NCBI GenBank assembly: GCA_964510345.1
Contig: CAZEBB010000008.1
Coordinates: 1 to 59,103, forward strand
Reading direction: 5' to 3'
Length of the DNA stretch: 59,103 nt
From: JAAYQA01 sp964510345
Lineage (GTDB): Bacteria; Bacillota; Clostridia; Tissierellales; Peptoniphilaceae
The notes under the pieces were generated by a model. It saw only the letters and a program-made list of their open reading frames with translations, had not been told where the DNA came from and made no database searches. Positions 1 to 8,154 of the stretch are shown in pieces; within the stretch, counting starts at the first letter, position 1; each line of letters opens with the position of its first letter. The position numbers were made by a program, and so were the translations under genes.

Positions 1-85
1 GAGGAGCGTCCGGAATACTCTTTGAGGCCATATCTTGGCCGAGCGGCCGTGAGCGTGCCGAAAAGAGTTTTCCGGGCGCGACGAA
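1..85 (+). repeat. Dispersed 85-nt structured element, copy 1
   Basis: Near-identical to 32841-32925 (3 differences in 85). Positions 6-23 pair with 62-79 in an 18-bp stem with a single T.T mismatch at 16/69. Inside it lie a small hairpin 26-40 (GGCC stem, 7-nt loop) and a second one 44-60 (CGGC/GCCG). Pair 10-75 is C-G here and T-A in the other copy. Pair 9-76 is T.G, which is a legal wobble only if the plus strand is the RNA. The window begins at the first base, so the left limit is uncertain. It matches no RNA family that I recognise. Confidence 0.75.
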
Positions 86-90
86 ACTTG

Positions 91-120
91 AAACACAAAA
101 AGTGCGACTTTCGCCGCACT
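91..120 (-). terminator. Terminator after ilvB
   Basis: On the minus strand, shortly after the ilvB stop, AGTGCG (120-115) pairs with CGCACT (106-101) around an 8-nt loop. A T-rich tract (TTTTTGTGTTT) follows. It closes the T-box controlled ilv operon. Confidence 0.75.
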
Positions 121-126
121 CTTTGA

Positions 127-1776
127 TTATTCGATCGGTTGTCTTTCTAATATGGTGTTGATGGATTGGCCGGCGGCGACCATGGGATACGCCCAGTGGT
201 CGTGGTCGAGCACATACTCCATGACGCGCACCCCCTCTTTGAAGGGATTCGCCTTCAGCAGTTCGTCCATCTCATCGGGTGTATGGAACTTCCCGACGTA
301 TTCGACGCCGTACGCTTGGCACAGCGCTTCGATATTCAACGGATCGTACACATCTGTCTCGGCGTAGCGCTTTTCGTTAAAGAGGCCTTGCCACTGACGA
401 ACCATCCCGAGCGAGTTGTTATTGAACACGACGACCAGCATCGGGATATTGTACTTGGCTGCAGTGAGCATCTCGTGGTGGTTCATGCGGAAGGATCCGT
501 CTCCGGTGATCAGGATGACGGCGTCTTCAGGGCAGCCGATTTTCGCGCCGATCGCCGCTCCGACTCCGAAGCCCATCGTGCCCATGCCGCCGCTCGAGAT
601 AAAGGTATCCGGTCTGCGCGGTCGCCAGTACATCATCGACCACATCTGGTGTTGGCCGACGTCGGTAACGATGGTGGTGTTCTCCGGCATATACGCCTGC
701 AAGTGCTCGAGGACGACGCGCGGCGGGAAGTCTTTGTCTTCCGGCGCAAAGATGGCTTCTTTCGGAAGATCGGCTTTCTTCACACCTTCGAGTTTTTCCG
801 ACAGCGAACCGAGGATCGCGTTCATATCGCCTAAGATCTGCACATGAGCGTCTAAGTTTTTGTTGAACTCGGCACCATCGACATCGATGTGAATGATGGT
901 CGCCTCTTTGGTAAAGCCTTGGCGGTTGCCGATCGCGCGGTCGGAGAAGCGCACGCCGACACCGATGACGACATCGGCTCCGTAGACCATGAGATTGGTC
1001 TCTTTCTGGCCGTGCATGCCGACGACGCCATAAGACAGCGGGTGCATTCGGTCAAAGCTGCCCAGTCCCATGATGGAGTTGACGACGGGAATATTGCAGT
1101 CGATCGCGAGTTTTCTGAGCGCTTCGGACGCTCCTGCGCGCAGTACGCCGCCCCCGGCATATATTACCGGTTGCTTCGCGTTGCGGATCGCTTCGGCGGC
1201 TTTTTCGATCTCCGCTTGGAAATCGTCTTGTCTCGTATCGGGCAAGACTTCGCGTTTATGGTACGTCGGGTCTTCGACTTCTGCGAGGAACGCGTCTTTG
1301 GTGATATCGACGAGCACAGGTCCTTTTCTGCCTTCGTTGGCATAGTAGAATGCTTCCGCGATCGCCTCTCCGATGTCGTTGGCGTCGGTCACCAAGCGGT
1401 TGTGTTTGGTGATGGCCATCGTGATCCCGGTCGTATCAACTTCCTGAAATGAATTCTTGTATAAAAACGGGGTGGCTACTTGGCCGGTGATGATGACCAT
1501 GGGGATCGAGTCGGAATACGCCGTCGCGATACCGGTGACGGTATTGGTTGCGCCGGGTCCGGAGGTCGCGATGCAAACGCCGGTCTTTCCGGTACGTCTC
1601 GCATAGCCGTCGACGGCGTGGGTGCCGCCCTGTTCATGACAGGAGCGGTACACGTCGAAATAATCGACTTGGTACATCGCGTCAAATAGCGGAATGACCG
1701 CTCCGCCCGGATAGGCAAATACCATTTCTACGCCTTCTTCGCGAAGGCATTCCATGACAAATTCTGCTCCGTTCAT
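127..1776 (-). CDS. ilvB: Acetolactate synthase large subunit
   Basis: ThDP-dependent enzyme that condenses two pyruvates to acetolactate, or pyruvate with 2-oxobutyrate, the first common step of valine/leucine/isoleucine synthesis. The 549-residue length is normal for the family. The N-terminal ThDP-binding domain has the catalytic glutamate region SCHEQGGTHAVDGYAR (about residues 45-60). A central FAD-binding-like domain follows. The C-terminal ThDP/Mg site shows GDGSFRMNHHE, then NNNSLGMVRQWQ. The ATG overlaps the ilvD stop by 4 nt (ATGA), so the two are translationally coupled. It is the last gene of the operon, whereas many Firmicutes place ilvB first. The likely regulatory partner is the short ACT protein at the head of the same operon. 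Confidence 0.96.
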   Translation of the reverse strand: MNGAEFVMECLREEGVEMVFAYPGGAVIPLFDAMYQVDYFDVYRSCHEQGGTHAVDGYARRTGKTGVCIATSGPGATNTVTGIATAYSDSIPMVIITGQVATPFLYKNSFQEVDTTGITMAITKHNRLVTDANDIGEAIAEAFYYANEGRKGPVLVDITKDAFLAEVEDPTYHKREVLPDTRQDDFQAEIEKAAEAIRNAKQPVIYAGGGVLRAGASEALRKLAIDCNIPVVNSIMGLGSFDRMHPLSYGVVGMHGQKETNLMVYGADVVIGVGVRFSDRAIGNRQGFTKEATIIHIDVDGAEFNKNLDAHVQILGDMNAILGSLSEKLEGVKKADLPKEAIFAPEDKDFPPRVVLEHLQAYMPENTTIVTDVGQHQMWSMMYWRPRRPDTFISSGGMGTMGFGVGAAIGAKIGCPEDAVILITGDGSFRMNHHEMLTAAKYNIPMLVVVFNNNSLGMVRQWQGLFNEKRYAETDVYDPLNIEALCQAYGVEYVGKFHTPDEMDELLKANPFKEGVRVMEYVLDHDHWAYPMVAAGQSINTILERQPIE

Positions 1777-3440
1777 TCACCTTTCTCCTTCTTGTAGCAG
1801 GCGCCTAAATCGGCGGATGTGACGTGCTGGCGATAACGTGCCAGATATCCGTCCGCTTCCTGCAAATGGGGAACAAAGGCTTCTCTTCTCGCCTTCCATT
1901 CTTCCTCGGACAGTTCAACATCCAAGGTTCCTTTGATCATATCGACGTGGATCGTGTCGCCGTCTTTGAGTAAGGCAATCGGCCCACCTTCGGCGGCTTC
2001 GGGTGAAACGTGTCCGATCGCGGCGCCTCGGCTTCCGCCGGAAAAGCGTCCATCGGTGATCAGTCCGACCGTGGAGTCGAGTCCCATGCCGTTCAATGCG
2101 GACGTCGGCGAGAGCATTTCTTTCATCCCCGGACCGCCCTTCGGCCCTTCGTAGCGGATGATGATCACATCGCCCGGCACGATCTGTTTGCCCATAATCG
2201 CATCGTATGCCGTGTTTTCATCGTCGAACACTCGCGCGCGTAAGGTCTTCACCAACATTTCCGGCAAGACGCCGGCGACTTTGACCACGGCGCCGTTGGG
2301 TGCCAAGTTGCCGAACAGCACTTTGATCCCACCCACCGGCGAATACGGGTTGTCGATCGGGCGGATAATGCCGCCGCGATACTTGCCCTTGATCAGCTCA
2401 CCGATCGGCTGATCGTACACGGTTTGTGCATTCAGGCGAAGCAGCCCTTTCTTGGACAGCTCCTCCATGACGCCGTAAATCCCGCCGCTGTTCATTAAAT
2501 CTTCCATATAGTAGGGTCCCGAAGGGGACAATTTGGTCAGGTTCGGGGTTCGCTTGCTGACTTCATCGATCTTGGAAAGTGCGATGCCGACGCCCGCAGC
2601 TTCTGCGACCGCCGTCAGGTGAAGCACGGTGTTGGTAGAGCAACCGAGTGCCATATCGACCGCGAGCGCGTTCTCAAACGCATCGGGTGTCAGGATATCC
2701 AACGGGCGGATGTCCTTTTCGACGAGATCCATCACGCGTCGTCCGGCTTGTTTGGCCATCATGCGGCGGTTCGAATATACAGCCGGAACGGTTCCATTGC
2801 CTTCCAAGCCCATGCCGAGCGCTTCGGTCATGCAGTTCATGGAGTTGGCGGTAAACATCCCCGCACAGGACCCGCAGGTCGGGCATGCCGAGTTTTCGAT
2901 ATCCGTGAAGGTGTCGTCGTCCATATTGCCGACGGTTTTGGCGCCGATCGCTTCGAAACTGGAGATCAGATCGACATTTTTGCCGGCTCTCGTGAGTCCG
3001 TTGAGCATCGGACCGCCGCTGACGATCACGGTCGGAATATTCACTTTTGCCGCCGCCATCAGCGCTGCCGGCACAGTTTTGTCACAGTTGGGGATGATGA
3101 CCAAGCCGTCAAACGGATGGGCTTTCACCATGAGCTCGATCGAGTCGACGATCAGCTCACGACTCGGCAGCGAATAACGCATGCCGTCGTGGTTCATCGC
3201 GATCCCGTCGCAAACGGCGATTGCCGGAAATTCGAACGGCACCCCGCCCTTGTCGCGCACGCCCTTTTTCACTTCGTCTGCGATCTCTCGCAAGTGCAAA
3301 TGCCCGGGGACGATTTCATTAAACATATTGCATACGCCGATAAACGGCTTTTGCATATCTTCCGTATCTACTCCAAGGGCATGGAACAGCGCCCGGTGAG
3401 GCGCCCGCTCCATGCCCTTTTTCATCGTATCGCTACGCAT
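1773..3440 (-). CDS. ilvD: Dihydroxy-acid dehydratase
   Basis: Fe-S dehydratase that converts 2,3-dihydroxy-isovalerate and 2,3-dihydroxy-3-methylvalerate to the 2-oxo acids. At 555 residues it matches the family. Cluster-ligand cysteines are in IPNCDKTVPAALM (about residue 119) and ACPTCGSCAGMFTANSMNC (about 187-205). The start at 3440 lies 8 nt after the ilvC stop, and the 3' end overlaps ilvB. Its presence shows that the whole route from pyruvate to the branched-chain oxo acids is encoded here. A transaminase and the leu genes are not in the window. Confidence 0.96.
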   Translation of the reverse strand: MRSDTMKKGMERAPHRALFHALGVDTEDMQKPFIGVCNMFNEIVPGHLHLREIADEVKKGVRDKGGVPFEFPAIAVCDGIAMNHDGMRYSLPSRELIVDSIELMVKAHPFDGLVIIPNCDKTVPAALMAAAKVNIPTVIVSGGPMLNGLTRAGKNVDLISSFEAIGAKTVGNMDDDTFTDIENSACPTCGSCAGMFTANSMNCMTEALGMGLEGNGTVPAVYSNRRMMAKQAGRRVMDLVEKDIRPLDILTPDAFENALAVDMALGCSTNTVLHLTAVAEAAGVGIALSKIDEVSKRTPNLTKLSPSGPYYMEDLMNSGGIYGVMEELSKKGLLRLNAQTVYDQPIGELIKGKYRGGIIRPIDNPYSPVGGIKVLFGNLAPNGAVVKVAGVLPEMLVKTLRARVFDDENTAYDAIMGKQIVPGDVIIIRYEGPKGGPGMKEMLSPTSALNGMGLDSTVGLITDGRFSGGSRGAAIGHVSPEAAEGGPIALLKDGDTIHVDMIKGTLDVELSEEEWKARREAFVPHLQEADGYLARYRQHVTSADLGACYKKEKGE

Positions 3441-3448
3441 GAGTCCTC

Positions 3449-4432
3449 CTATTTTTTGATGAAGGTCATCATCGAACGAAGATTCTGTCCGGTCTCTACG
3501 ATCGGATGTGCCAGCTCTTCTTCTTTCCTACGGTTGTACATTTCTCTTCCCGTTTTATTTTCATCGATCCAAGCTTTGGCGAAGGTGCCGTCTTGGATTT
3601 CTTTTAATACAGTTTTCATGGTGTCGCGCACATGGCTGTCGATGACGCGCGGTCCGGTGTAGTAATCGCCGAACTCAGCGGTATCGGATACCGAGTAACG
3701 CATGTTTTCGAATCCGCCTTCGTAGATGAGGTCGACGATGAGTTTCATCTCGTGCAGACACTCGAAATATGCGATTTCTTTTTGATAACCCGCTGCGACC
3801 AAGGTATCAAAACCGGCTTTGATCAATTCGGTCACGCCGCCACAGAGAACGGCTTGCTCGCCGAAGAGGTCAGTTTCTGTTTCTTCCTGGAATGTCGTGT
3901 CGATCGCGCCGGCTTTCAGTGCGCCGAGTCCTTTTGCATAGGCAAGTGCAAGTTTCTTTGCGTTGCCGGTCGCATCCTGATGGATGGCGATCAATGCGGG
4001 AACGCCTTTGCCTTCTTCGTAAACTCTGCGAACCAAGTGACCCGGTCCTTTCGGAGCGACCATAAAGACGTCGATGTCTGCCGGAGGTGCGATTTGTTTG
4101 AAATGAATGTTAAAACCATGAGCAAATGCCAGTGCCTGACCGGCGCGTAAGTACGGTGCGATGTCGTTGTCGTACACATCTTTTTGTCTTTCATCGGGGA
4201 GAAGCATCATCATGACATCCGCTTGTTTTGCACATTCGGCAACGGGAAGCACGGTAAGGCCGAGTTCTCTTGCCTTCTCACAGGATTTTGAGTCTTCTCT
4301 CAGTCCGACGACCACATTGACACCGGAGTCGCGTAGGTTCAGCGCGTGCGCGTGTCCTTGGCTACCGTAGCCAAGAACCGCTACGGTTTTTCCCTCAAAT
4401 ACACCTAAATCTCCGTCTTTTTCGTAATACAT
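3449..4432 (-). CDS. ilvC: Ketol-acid reductoisomerase
   Basis: Isomerises and reduces acetolactate or acetohydroxybutyrate to the dihydroxy acids. It is a 327-residue class I (short) enzyme. The Rossmann motif GYGSQGHAHALNLRDSG lies near residue 21. The knotted C-terminal domain has the Mg-binding acidic stretch DLFGEQAVLCGG and the EMKLIVDLIYEGG segment. It is the second gene of the operon, 19 nt after the small ACT gene and 8 nt before ilvD. Cofactor preference (NADPH or NADH) was not decided from the loop sequence. Confidence 0.97.
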   Translation of the reverse strand: MYYEKDGDLGVFEGKTVAVLGYGSQGHAHALNLRDSGVNVVVGLREDSKSCEKARELGLTVLPVAECAKQADVMMMLLPDERQKDVYDNDIAPYLRAGQALAFAHGFNIHFKQIAPPADIDVFMVAPKGPGHLVRRVYEEGKGVPALIAIHQDATGNAKKLALAYAKGLGALKAGAIDTTFQEETETDLFGEQAVLCGGVTELIKAGFDTLVAAGYQKEIAYFECLHEMKLIVDLIYEGGFENMRYSVSDTAEFGDYYTGPRVIDSHVRDTMKTVLKEIQDGTFAKAWIDENKTGREMYNRRKEEELAHPIVETGQNLRSMMTFIKK

Positions 4433-4451
4433 TCCAGTCCTCCTATTTTTC

Positions 4452-4649
4452 TTATAATACGGTTACGTCTGCCAGTTTCGACAGGTTGACAACCGCCGTA
4501 TGCTCTTTATCTTCATCTACGCAGATGGTTAAGACGCGGTCTTTCAGTTCAAAGAGGCGTGCCTCACAGTTCGTTCTGCGCAATACACTTAGTACTCGCA
4601 TGCAAGAGTCCATACCCAGGGATAATTCTGCTCTGATCGCTTTTTCCAT
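4452..4649 (-). CDS. Short ACT-domain protein, probable acetolactate synthase small subunit (IlvM type)
   Basis: A 65-residue protein with the beta-alpha-beta pattern of a lone ACT domain (AELSLGMDSCMRVLSVLRR, then ELKDRVLTICVDED). It is first in the ilv operon, directly behind the T-box terminator. I chose the ATG at 4649 because GGAGG lies 8 nt upstream; the earlier ATG at 4664 overlaps that Shine-Dalgarno. The usual IlvN has about 160 residues (ACT plus a C-terminal domain), so this is the short IlvM/IlvN-like form. Members of that form bind the large subunit, and some give enzymes with weak valine feedback. The role is inferred from size and position; sequence identity to known subunits was not tested. 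Confidence 0.7.
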   Translation of the reverse strand: MEKAIRAELSLGMDSCMRVLSVLRRTNCEARLFELKDRVLTICVDEDKEHTAVVNLSKLADVTVL

Positions 4650-4691
4650 TTTTTCTTCCTCCATAAATTTGAATTTGTGAATGAATGGAAA

Positions 4692-4950
4692 TAAAAAAAA
4701 CTCATCATCTCCAATCCATTCGGATTAGGGACGAAAGAGTTTCCGCGGTACCACCCTAATTATGGCAAATGCCATCACTCAGGCCTATCAGCCTTAGTCC
4801 TGATAACGGGGACATCCGTTTTCTTCTACTCGATGTTCGAAGAAACAGCCACAGAGTGATTGATTATTCTTTGGAATTGTCGACTTGCACCACCCGTCGA
4901 CTCTCTGGGAATTCGCTGTAAGAATTTTCCTCTCCGTGAAAGCCTTTAAC
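4692..4950 (-). promoter_or_regulatory. T-box leader, probable isoleucine specifier
   Basis: The T-box core GGTGGTACCGCGGAA lies at 4755-4741. A terminator hairpin follows (about 4741-4700), ending in a run of T at 4692-4700. Stem I runs from about 4944 to 4848: the basal helix CACGGAG/CTCTGTG, then an internal loop whose 3' side is AATCAATCA (4865-4857), then ATTCTT/AAGAAT and an apical GTCGAC helix. The triplet before the last loop purine is ATC (4860-4858), the codon for isoleucine. An uncharged tRNA-Ile would stabilise the antiterminator and switch on the downstream ilv genes. The T-box identity is firm; the specifier comes from hand folding. Confidence 0.9.
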
Positions 4951-4970
4951 AAATACTTTTGTATGTGACT

Positions 4971-4999
4971 ATCTTAAAGCAATTAGTCCAAAGTGTCAA
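4971..4999 (-). promoter_or_regulatory. Promoter of the T-box/ilv operon
   Basis: On the minus strand TTGACA (4999-4994), 17-nt spacer, TAAGAT (4976-4971). Transcription would begin near 4964, about 20 nt before Stem I of the T-box. Confidence 0.85.
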
Positions 5000-5065
5000 G
5001 CATTTTTTGAAAGTTAATTTGTTCCCATTTTTCTGTGCGAATTGTTAAACAGTTGATGCGTTAGT

Positions 5066-5093
5066 ACAAAGAACCTCAGCATTTCTGCTGAGG
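5066..5093 (-). terminator. Terminator after icd
   Basis: Perfect stem CCTCAGCA, GAAA loop, TGCTGAGG, followed by TTCTTTG, 13 nt beyond the icd stop. Confidence 0.75.
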
Positions 5094-5105
5094 CTCTACT
5101 TCCGA

Positions 5106-6314
5106 TTACTTAATTCTTCCCTCTAACCTCTCCTTAACCGCCGCTAAAAATCCATCGGTATTGACGGTTTGGACCTGATCGAGTGTGCTGATCATCGCAA
5201 GGTCTTTGGTCATTACGCCTTCTTCGATTGCTTGAATCGTCGCGTCTTCGAGCGCCTGTGCAAAGACCGGCAACTCCTGGATCCCGTCGAGCTCGCCGCG
5301 CTTTCTGAGCGCGCCTGTCCACGCGTAGATCGTCGCAACGGGGTTCGTCGACGTTTCTTTTCCCTCTAAGTGCTGGTAATAATGACGCTGTACGGTGCCG
5401 TGCGCCGCTTCGTATTCATAGAAGCCCTCGGGCGAGACGAGTACGCTGGTCATCATGGCGAGTGAACCGAAAGCTGTGGCGACCATGTCGCTCATGACAT
5501 CTCCGTCATAGTTTTTGCACGCCCAAATAAACCCGCCTTCGGAGCGAATGACGCGCGCGATCGCATCGTCGATCAGCGTATAGAAATACGTGAGGCCGGC
5601 GGCTTGGAATCTTCTTTTGTAGTTTTCTTCGTAGACTTCCTCAAAGATGTCTTTGAAGCGGTGATCGTATACTTTGGAGATCGTGTCCTTGGTGGAGAAC
5701 CACAAATCCTGTTTGGACGACAGTGCAAAAGCGAAGCACGAATGGGCAAAACTCCGGATCGACTTTTCCAGATTGTGGACCCCTTGCAGAAGTCCCGCGC
5801 CTTCAAACTTTGCGATCTCTTTTTTCTCCACACGACCATCAGCATACTCGACCGACAGATAGCCTACGGCATCGCCCTCTACGGCAATTTCTACATTCTT
5901 ATAGACATCGCCATAGGCATGACGCGCAACGGTGATGGGATGTTTCCAATTGGAGACGAGGGGCTCGATCCCCTTCGCGACGATGGGCGCTCGAAACGCG
6001 GTGCCGTCCAAGATGGAACGAATGGTTCCGTTGGGGCTCTTCCACATCTCTGTGAGCGAATATTCTGTCATGCGGGCGGCATTTGGAGTGATCGTCGCGC
6101 ATTTGACGCCGACGCCGTACTCTTTGATCGCATTGGCGGCATCGACGGTAATTTGGTCCTTTGTACGCTCCCGTTCTTCCATACCCAGATCATAATAAAC
6201 GGTCTGTAAGTCAATATAGGGATGCAATAACTCATTTTTGATCTTATCCCAAACGATACGCGTCATTTCATCGCCGTTCATCTCGACGATCGGCGTCTTC
6301 ATCACAATTTTCAT
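5106..6314 (-). CDS. icd: Isocitrate dehydrogenase, NADP type (eukaryote-like subfamily)
   Basis: Oxidises and decarboxylates isocitrate to 2-oxoglutarate, giving NADPH and the precursor of glutamate. The 402-residue length and the motifs KTPIVEMNGDEMTRIVW at the start, TITPNAARMTEY and KSPNGTIRSILDGTAFRAPI are those of the homodimeric eukaryote-like IDH group, not the E. coli type. I placed the start at 6314 (MKIVMKTPIVEMNGDEM); the frame extends upstream to 6386, but that part overlaps the preceding regulator gene. It lies 10 nt after the regulator stop, third in a set arcC-regulator-icd, and ends at a clear terminator. Why IDH is tied to a carbamate kinase is not obvious. Confidence 0.95.
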   Translation of the reverse strand: MKIVMKTPIVEMNGDEMTRIVWDKIKNELLHPYIDLQTVYYDLGMEERERTKDQITVDAANAIKEYGVGVKCATITPNAARMTEYSLTEMWKSPNGTIRSILDGTAFRAPIVAKGIEPLVSNWKHPITVARHAYGDVYKNVEIAVEGDAVGYLSVEYADGRVEKKEIAKFEGAGLLQGVHNLEKSIRSFAHSCFAFALSSKQDLWFSTKDTISKVYDHRFKDIFEEVYEENYKRRFQAAGLTYFYTLIDDAIARVIRSEGGFIWACKNYDGDVMSDMVATAFGSLAMMTSVLVSPEGFYEYEAAHGTVQRHYYQHLEGKETSTNPVATIYAWTGALRKRGELDGIQELPVFAQALEDATIQAIEEGVMTKDLAMISTLDQVQTVNTDGFLAAVKERLEGRIK

Positions 6315-6324
6315 AGCTGCCCTC

Positions 6325-7008
6325 TTACTTTCTTCTGTAGTTCTTGCCGAATTTTTCTTTCGCGCGCTGTAAATAGCGATACACACTGGGTTCGCTGATC
6401 TTTAGCTGGGTCGCGTAATAAGGTACGGCACCCTTCAAATCAAATGCGCCTTCTTTGTACAAAGAGTTGATGATGGACTGGCGCAGTTTGGTCTTGTCAG
6501 TCTCTTCTTTATTGACCTGATTCATCACATGCGTATACAGCGACTGGAGCGACACCACGCGGTCCGGGTGTACTTCGCCCGCAAAGATGACGGAGTCCAC
6601 GTCGACGGAGAGCAATCTTTGGCTTTCCGGTCCCAAACTATACAACAGATCTTGCATTTGGATAATCGGTTCCATGTTGAAGTTGATAATTAACGCTCCG
6701 ATTGGATTGTCGTCTTCATCTCGAATCAGTCGCGACGAAGAAATATACCGGCGACCGTTCGGGCCGACCGCATCTTGACGAACCAAAAAATCCGGATCTT
6801 CCGAATCCGTCTGCTTTTCAAACAGTTTCAGGGTTTCGTCACGCATCAGAGAACCGACGCTGCGTCCGCTCAAATAACCGTTTTCGATCGCAATGATGGG
6901 TTGGGCAGGATCTGTAAAATCAGTGATAAACACTTCGTACGACTTACCTAAGCTCTTTCCCAGGAATCGCACCATGGGAATATAAGATTCTAATACCGGA
7001 TGATACAT
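6325..7008 (-). CDS. YheO/DauR-type transcriptional regulator (PAS-like + HTH)
   Basis: A 227-residue protein with an N-terminal YheO-like PAS domain (about 5-115; note GRSVGSLMRDET and GPNGRRYISSSRLIRDEDDNPIGA with the expected sensor fold pattern). A C-terminal HTH follows (about 165-225; KGAVPYYATQLKISEPSVYRYL). This architecture is that of YheO and of DauR, which controls D-arginine catabolism in Pseudomonas. The ligand here is unknown. GAGGAAG precedes the ATG. It sits 25 nt after arcC and 10 nt before icd, so it probably regulates its own operon. The link to carbamate kinase fits an arginine/citrulline or nitrogen-metabolism signal, but this is inference. Confidence 0.85.
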   Translation of the reverse strand: MYHPVLESYIPMVRFLGKSLGKSYEVFITDFTDPAQPIIAIENGYLSGRSVGSLMRDETLKLFEKQTDSEDPDFLVRQDAVGPNGRRYISSSRLIRDEDDNPIGALIINFNMEPIIQMQDLLYSLGPESQRLLSVDVDSVIFAGEVHPDRVVSLQSLYTHVMNQVNKEETDKTKLRQSIINSLYKEGAFDLKGAVPYYATQLKISEPSVYRYLQRAKEKFGKNYRRK

Positions 7009-7033
7009 TGCTCTTCCTCTCTCTCTTATGAAA

Positions 7034-7990
7034 CTATAAACCCTTACTGTCGGAACCGGAGTGTTGAGTGATCCAAGTTCCTGTCTTACCTTCTAATCCT
7101 TCCACCAGTGTTTCCAAGGAGGTGATTAACGCGCGCCTGCGTGGTTTGGACTCTACGAACTGAGCTGCCGCCGAAATCTTCGGCAGCATCGACCCGGGAG
7201 CAAACTCTCCGCGATCTGCGTATTTGCGCACATCTTCCGGCGTCACGTCCGTGAGTTTCTGCTGATGCTCGGTGTTAAACCCGGTGTACACGCTCTCCAC
7301 ACCGGTGAGGATCACCAAGAGATCGCAGTCGGTTTCAATTGCAATTTCTGCCGATACATAATCTTTGTCGATGACCGCATCAACGGAAGCTAAGCGACCG
7401 TCATCGTCGAGTACAGGGATTCCTCCCCCTCCGCCCGCGATGACCAGTATCTTATGCTCTAATAGTGCGCGAATGGCATCGCTTTCGATAATCTGTACCG
7501 GGATCGGCGACGGAACAACCTCGCGGTATCCTCGCCCCGCATCCTCACGCATCACTTTCCCGAGTTCCTCCAGTTCTTTTGCCTCTTCGGCGGTATAGAA
7601 CGGGCCGACGGGCTTGGTCGGATTTTGGAACATCGGGTCGTTCTTGTCCACGAGTGTTCTCGTGACAAGAGTCGCTACCTGTGTTGGATTGCCTCTTCTT
7701 CTGAGTTCAGTTTCGATCGCGTTCTGTAGTTGATACCCCATGTACCCTTGCGTCATCGCAACGGAATCTGCCAAGTAAATTGCCTCAAATCGATTAATAT
7801 GTTTCTTAGTGCCAAAGGCGTTTTGCAACGCGCCGACTTGCGGTCCGTTGCCGTGGCAGAAGATCAGCTCATATCCTTCCTGCACCAAAGTCGCAATGGG
7901 GGCAGCAACTGCATCCGCCATTTCACGCAAGCTCCGCTCATGGGTTCCCAGTGCATTTCCTCCTAGAGAAACGAGAATCCGTTGTACCAT
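7034..7990 (-). CDS. arcC: Carbamate kinase
   Basis: Transfers phosphate between carbamoyl phosphate and ADP to make ATP, usually the last step of arginine deiminase or of purine/agmatine degradation. The 318-residue protein is of normal length, with the amino-acid-kinase start LVSLGGNALG, then GNGPQVGAL and the substrate/ATP region VIAGGGGGIPV. I chose ATG 7990 because AAAGGGG lies 6 nt upstream; the frame extends 9 codons further without a ribosome site. No arcA, arcB or transcarbamoylase lies in the window, so the source of carbamoyl phosphate is unknown. It heads a probable three-gene operon with a YheO-type regulator and icd. Confidence 0.96.
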   Translation of the reverse strand: MVQRILVSLGGNALGTHERSLREMADAVAAPIATLVQEGYELIFCHGNGPQVGALQNAFGTKKHINRFEAIYLADSVAMTQGYMGYQLQNAIETELRRRGNPTQVATLVTRTLVDKNDPMFQNPTKPVGPFYTAEEAKELEELGKVMREDAGRGYREVVPSPIPVQIIESDAIRALLEHKILVIAGGGGGIPVLDDDGRLASVDAVIDKDYVSAEIAIETDCDLLVILTGVESVYTGFNTEHQQKLTDVTPEDVRKYADRGEFAPGSMLPKISAAAQFVESKPRRRALITSLETLVEGLEGKTGTWITQHSGSDSKGL

Positions 7991-8117
7991 AGTGCCCCTT
8001 TCCATTACCAGTTCCATGGCAATACCGTAGAATTAATTGTTGTCTTCTATTGAAGTTATTTACCCATTTTATCACCGATGCGATCAAATGTCTGTAATTT
8101 TTTATCACTTTGAGACA

Positions 8118-8144
8118 TAAAAAGAAGCAGGTCTCCCCGCTTCT
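8118..8144 (-). terminator. Terminator after the TDT transporter
   Basis: On the minus strand AGAAGCGGG, GAGA loop, CCTGCTTCT (one mismatch) followed by TTTTTA, 11 nt after the stop of the transporter gene. Confidence 0.8.
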
Positions 8145-8154
8145 CCAATTACTC

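Noticed and set aside
2619..3662. Open frame of 347 codons on the plus strand, antisense to ilvD and the end of ilvC
   Set aside because: It mirrors conserved ilvD/ilvC coding sequence, spans two genes, and its translation is His/Arg-rich without any recognisable domain.
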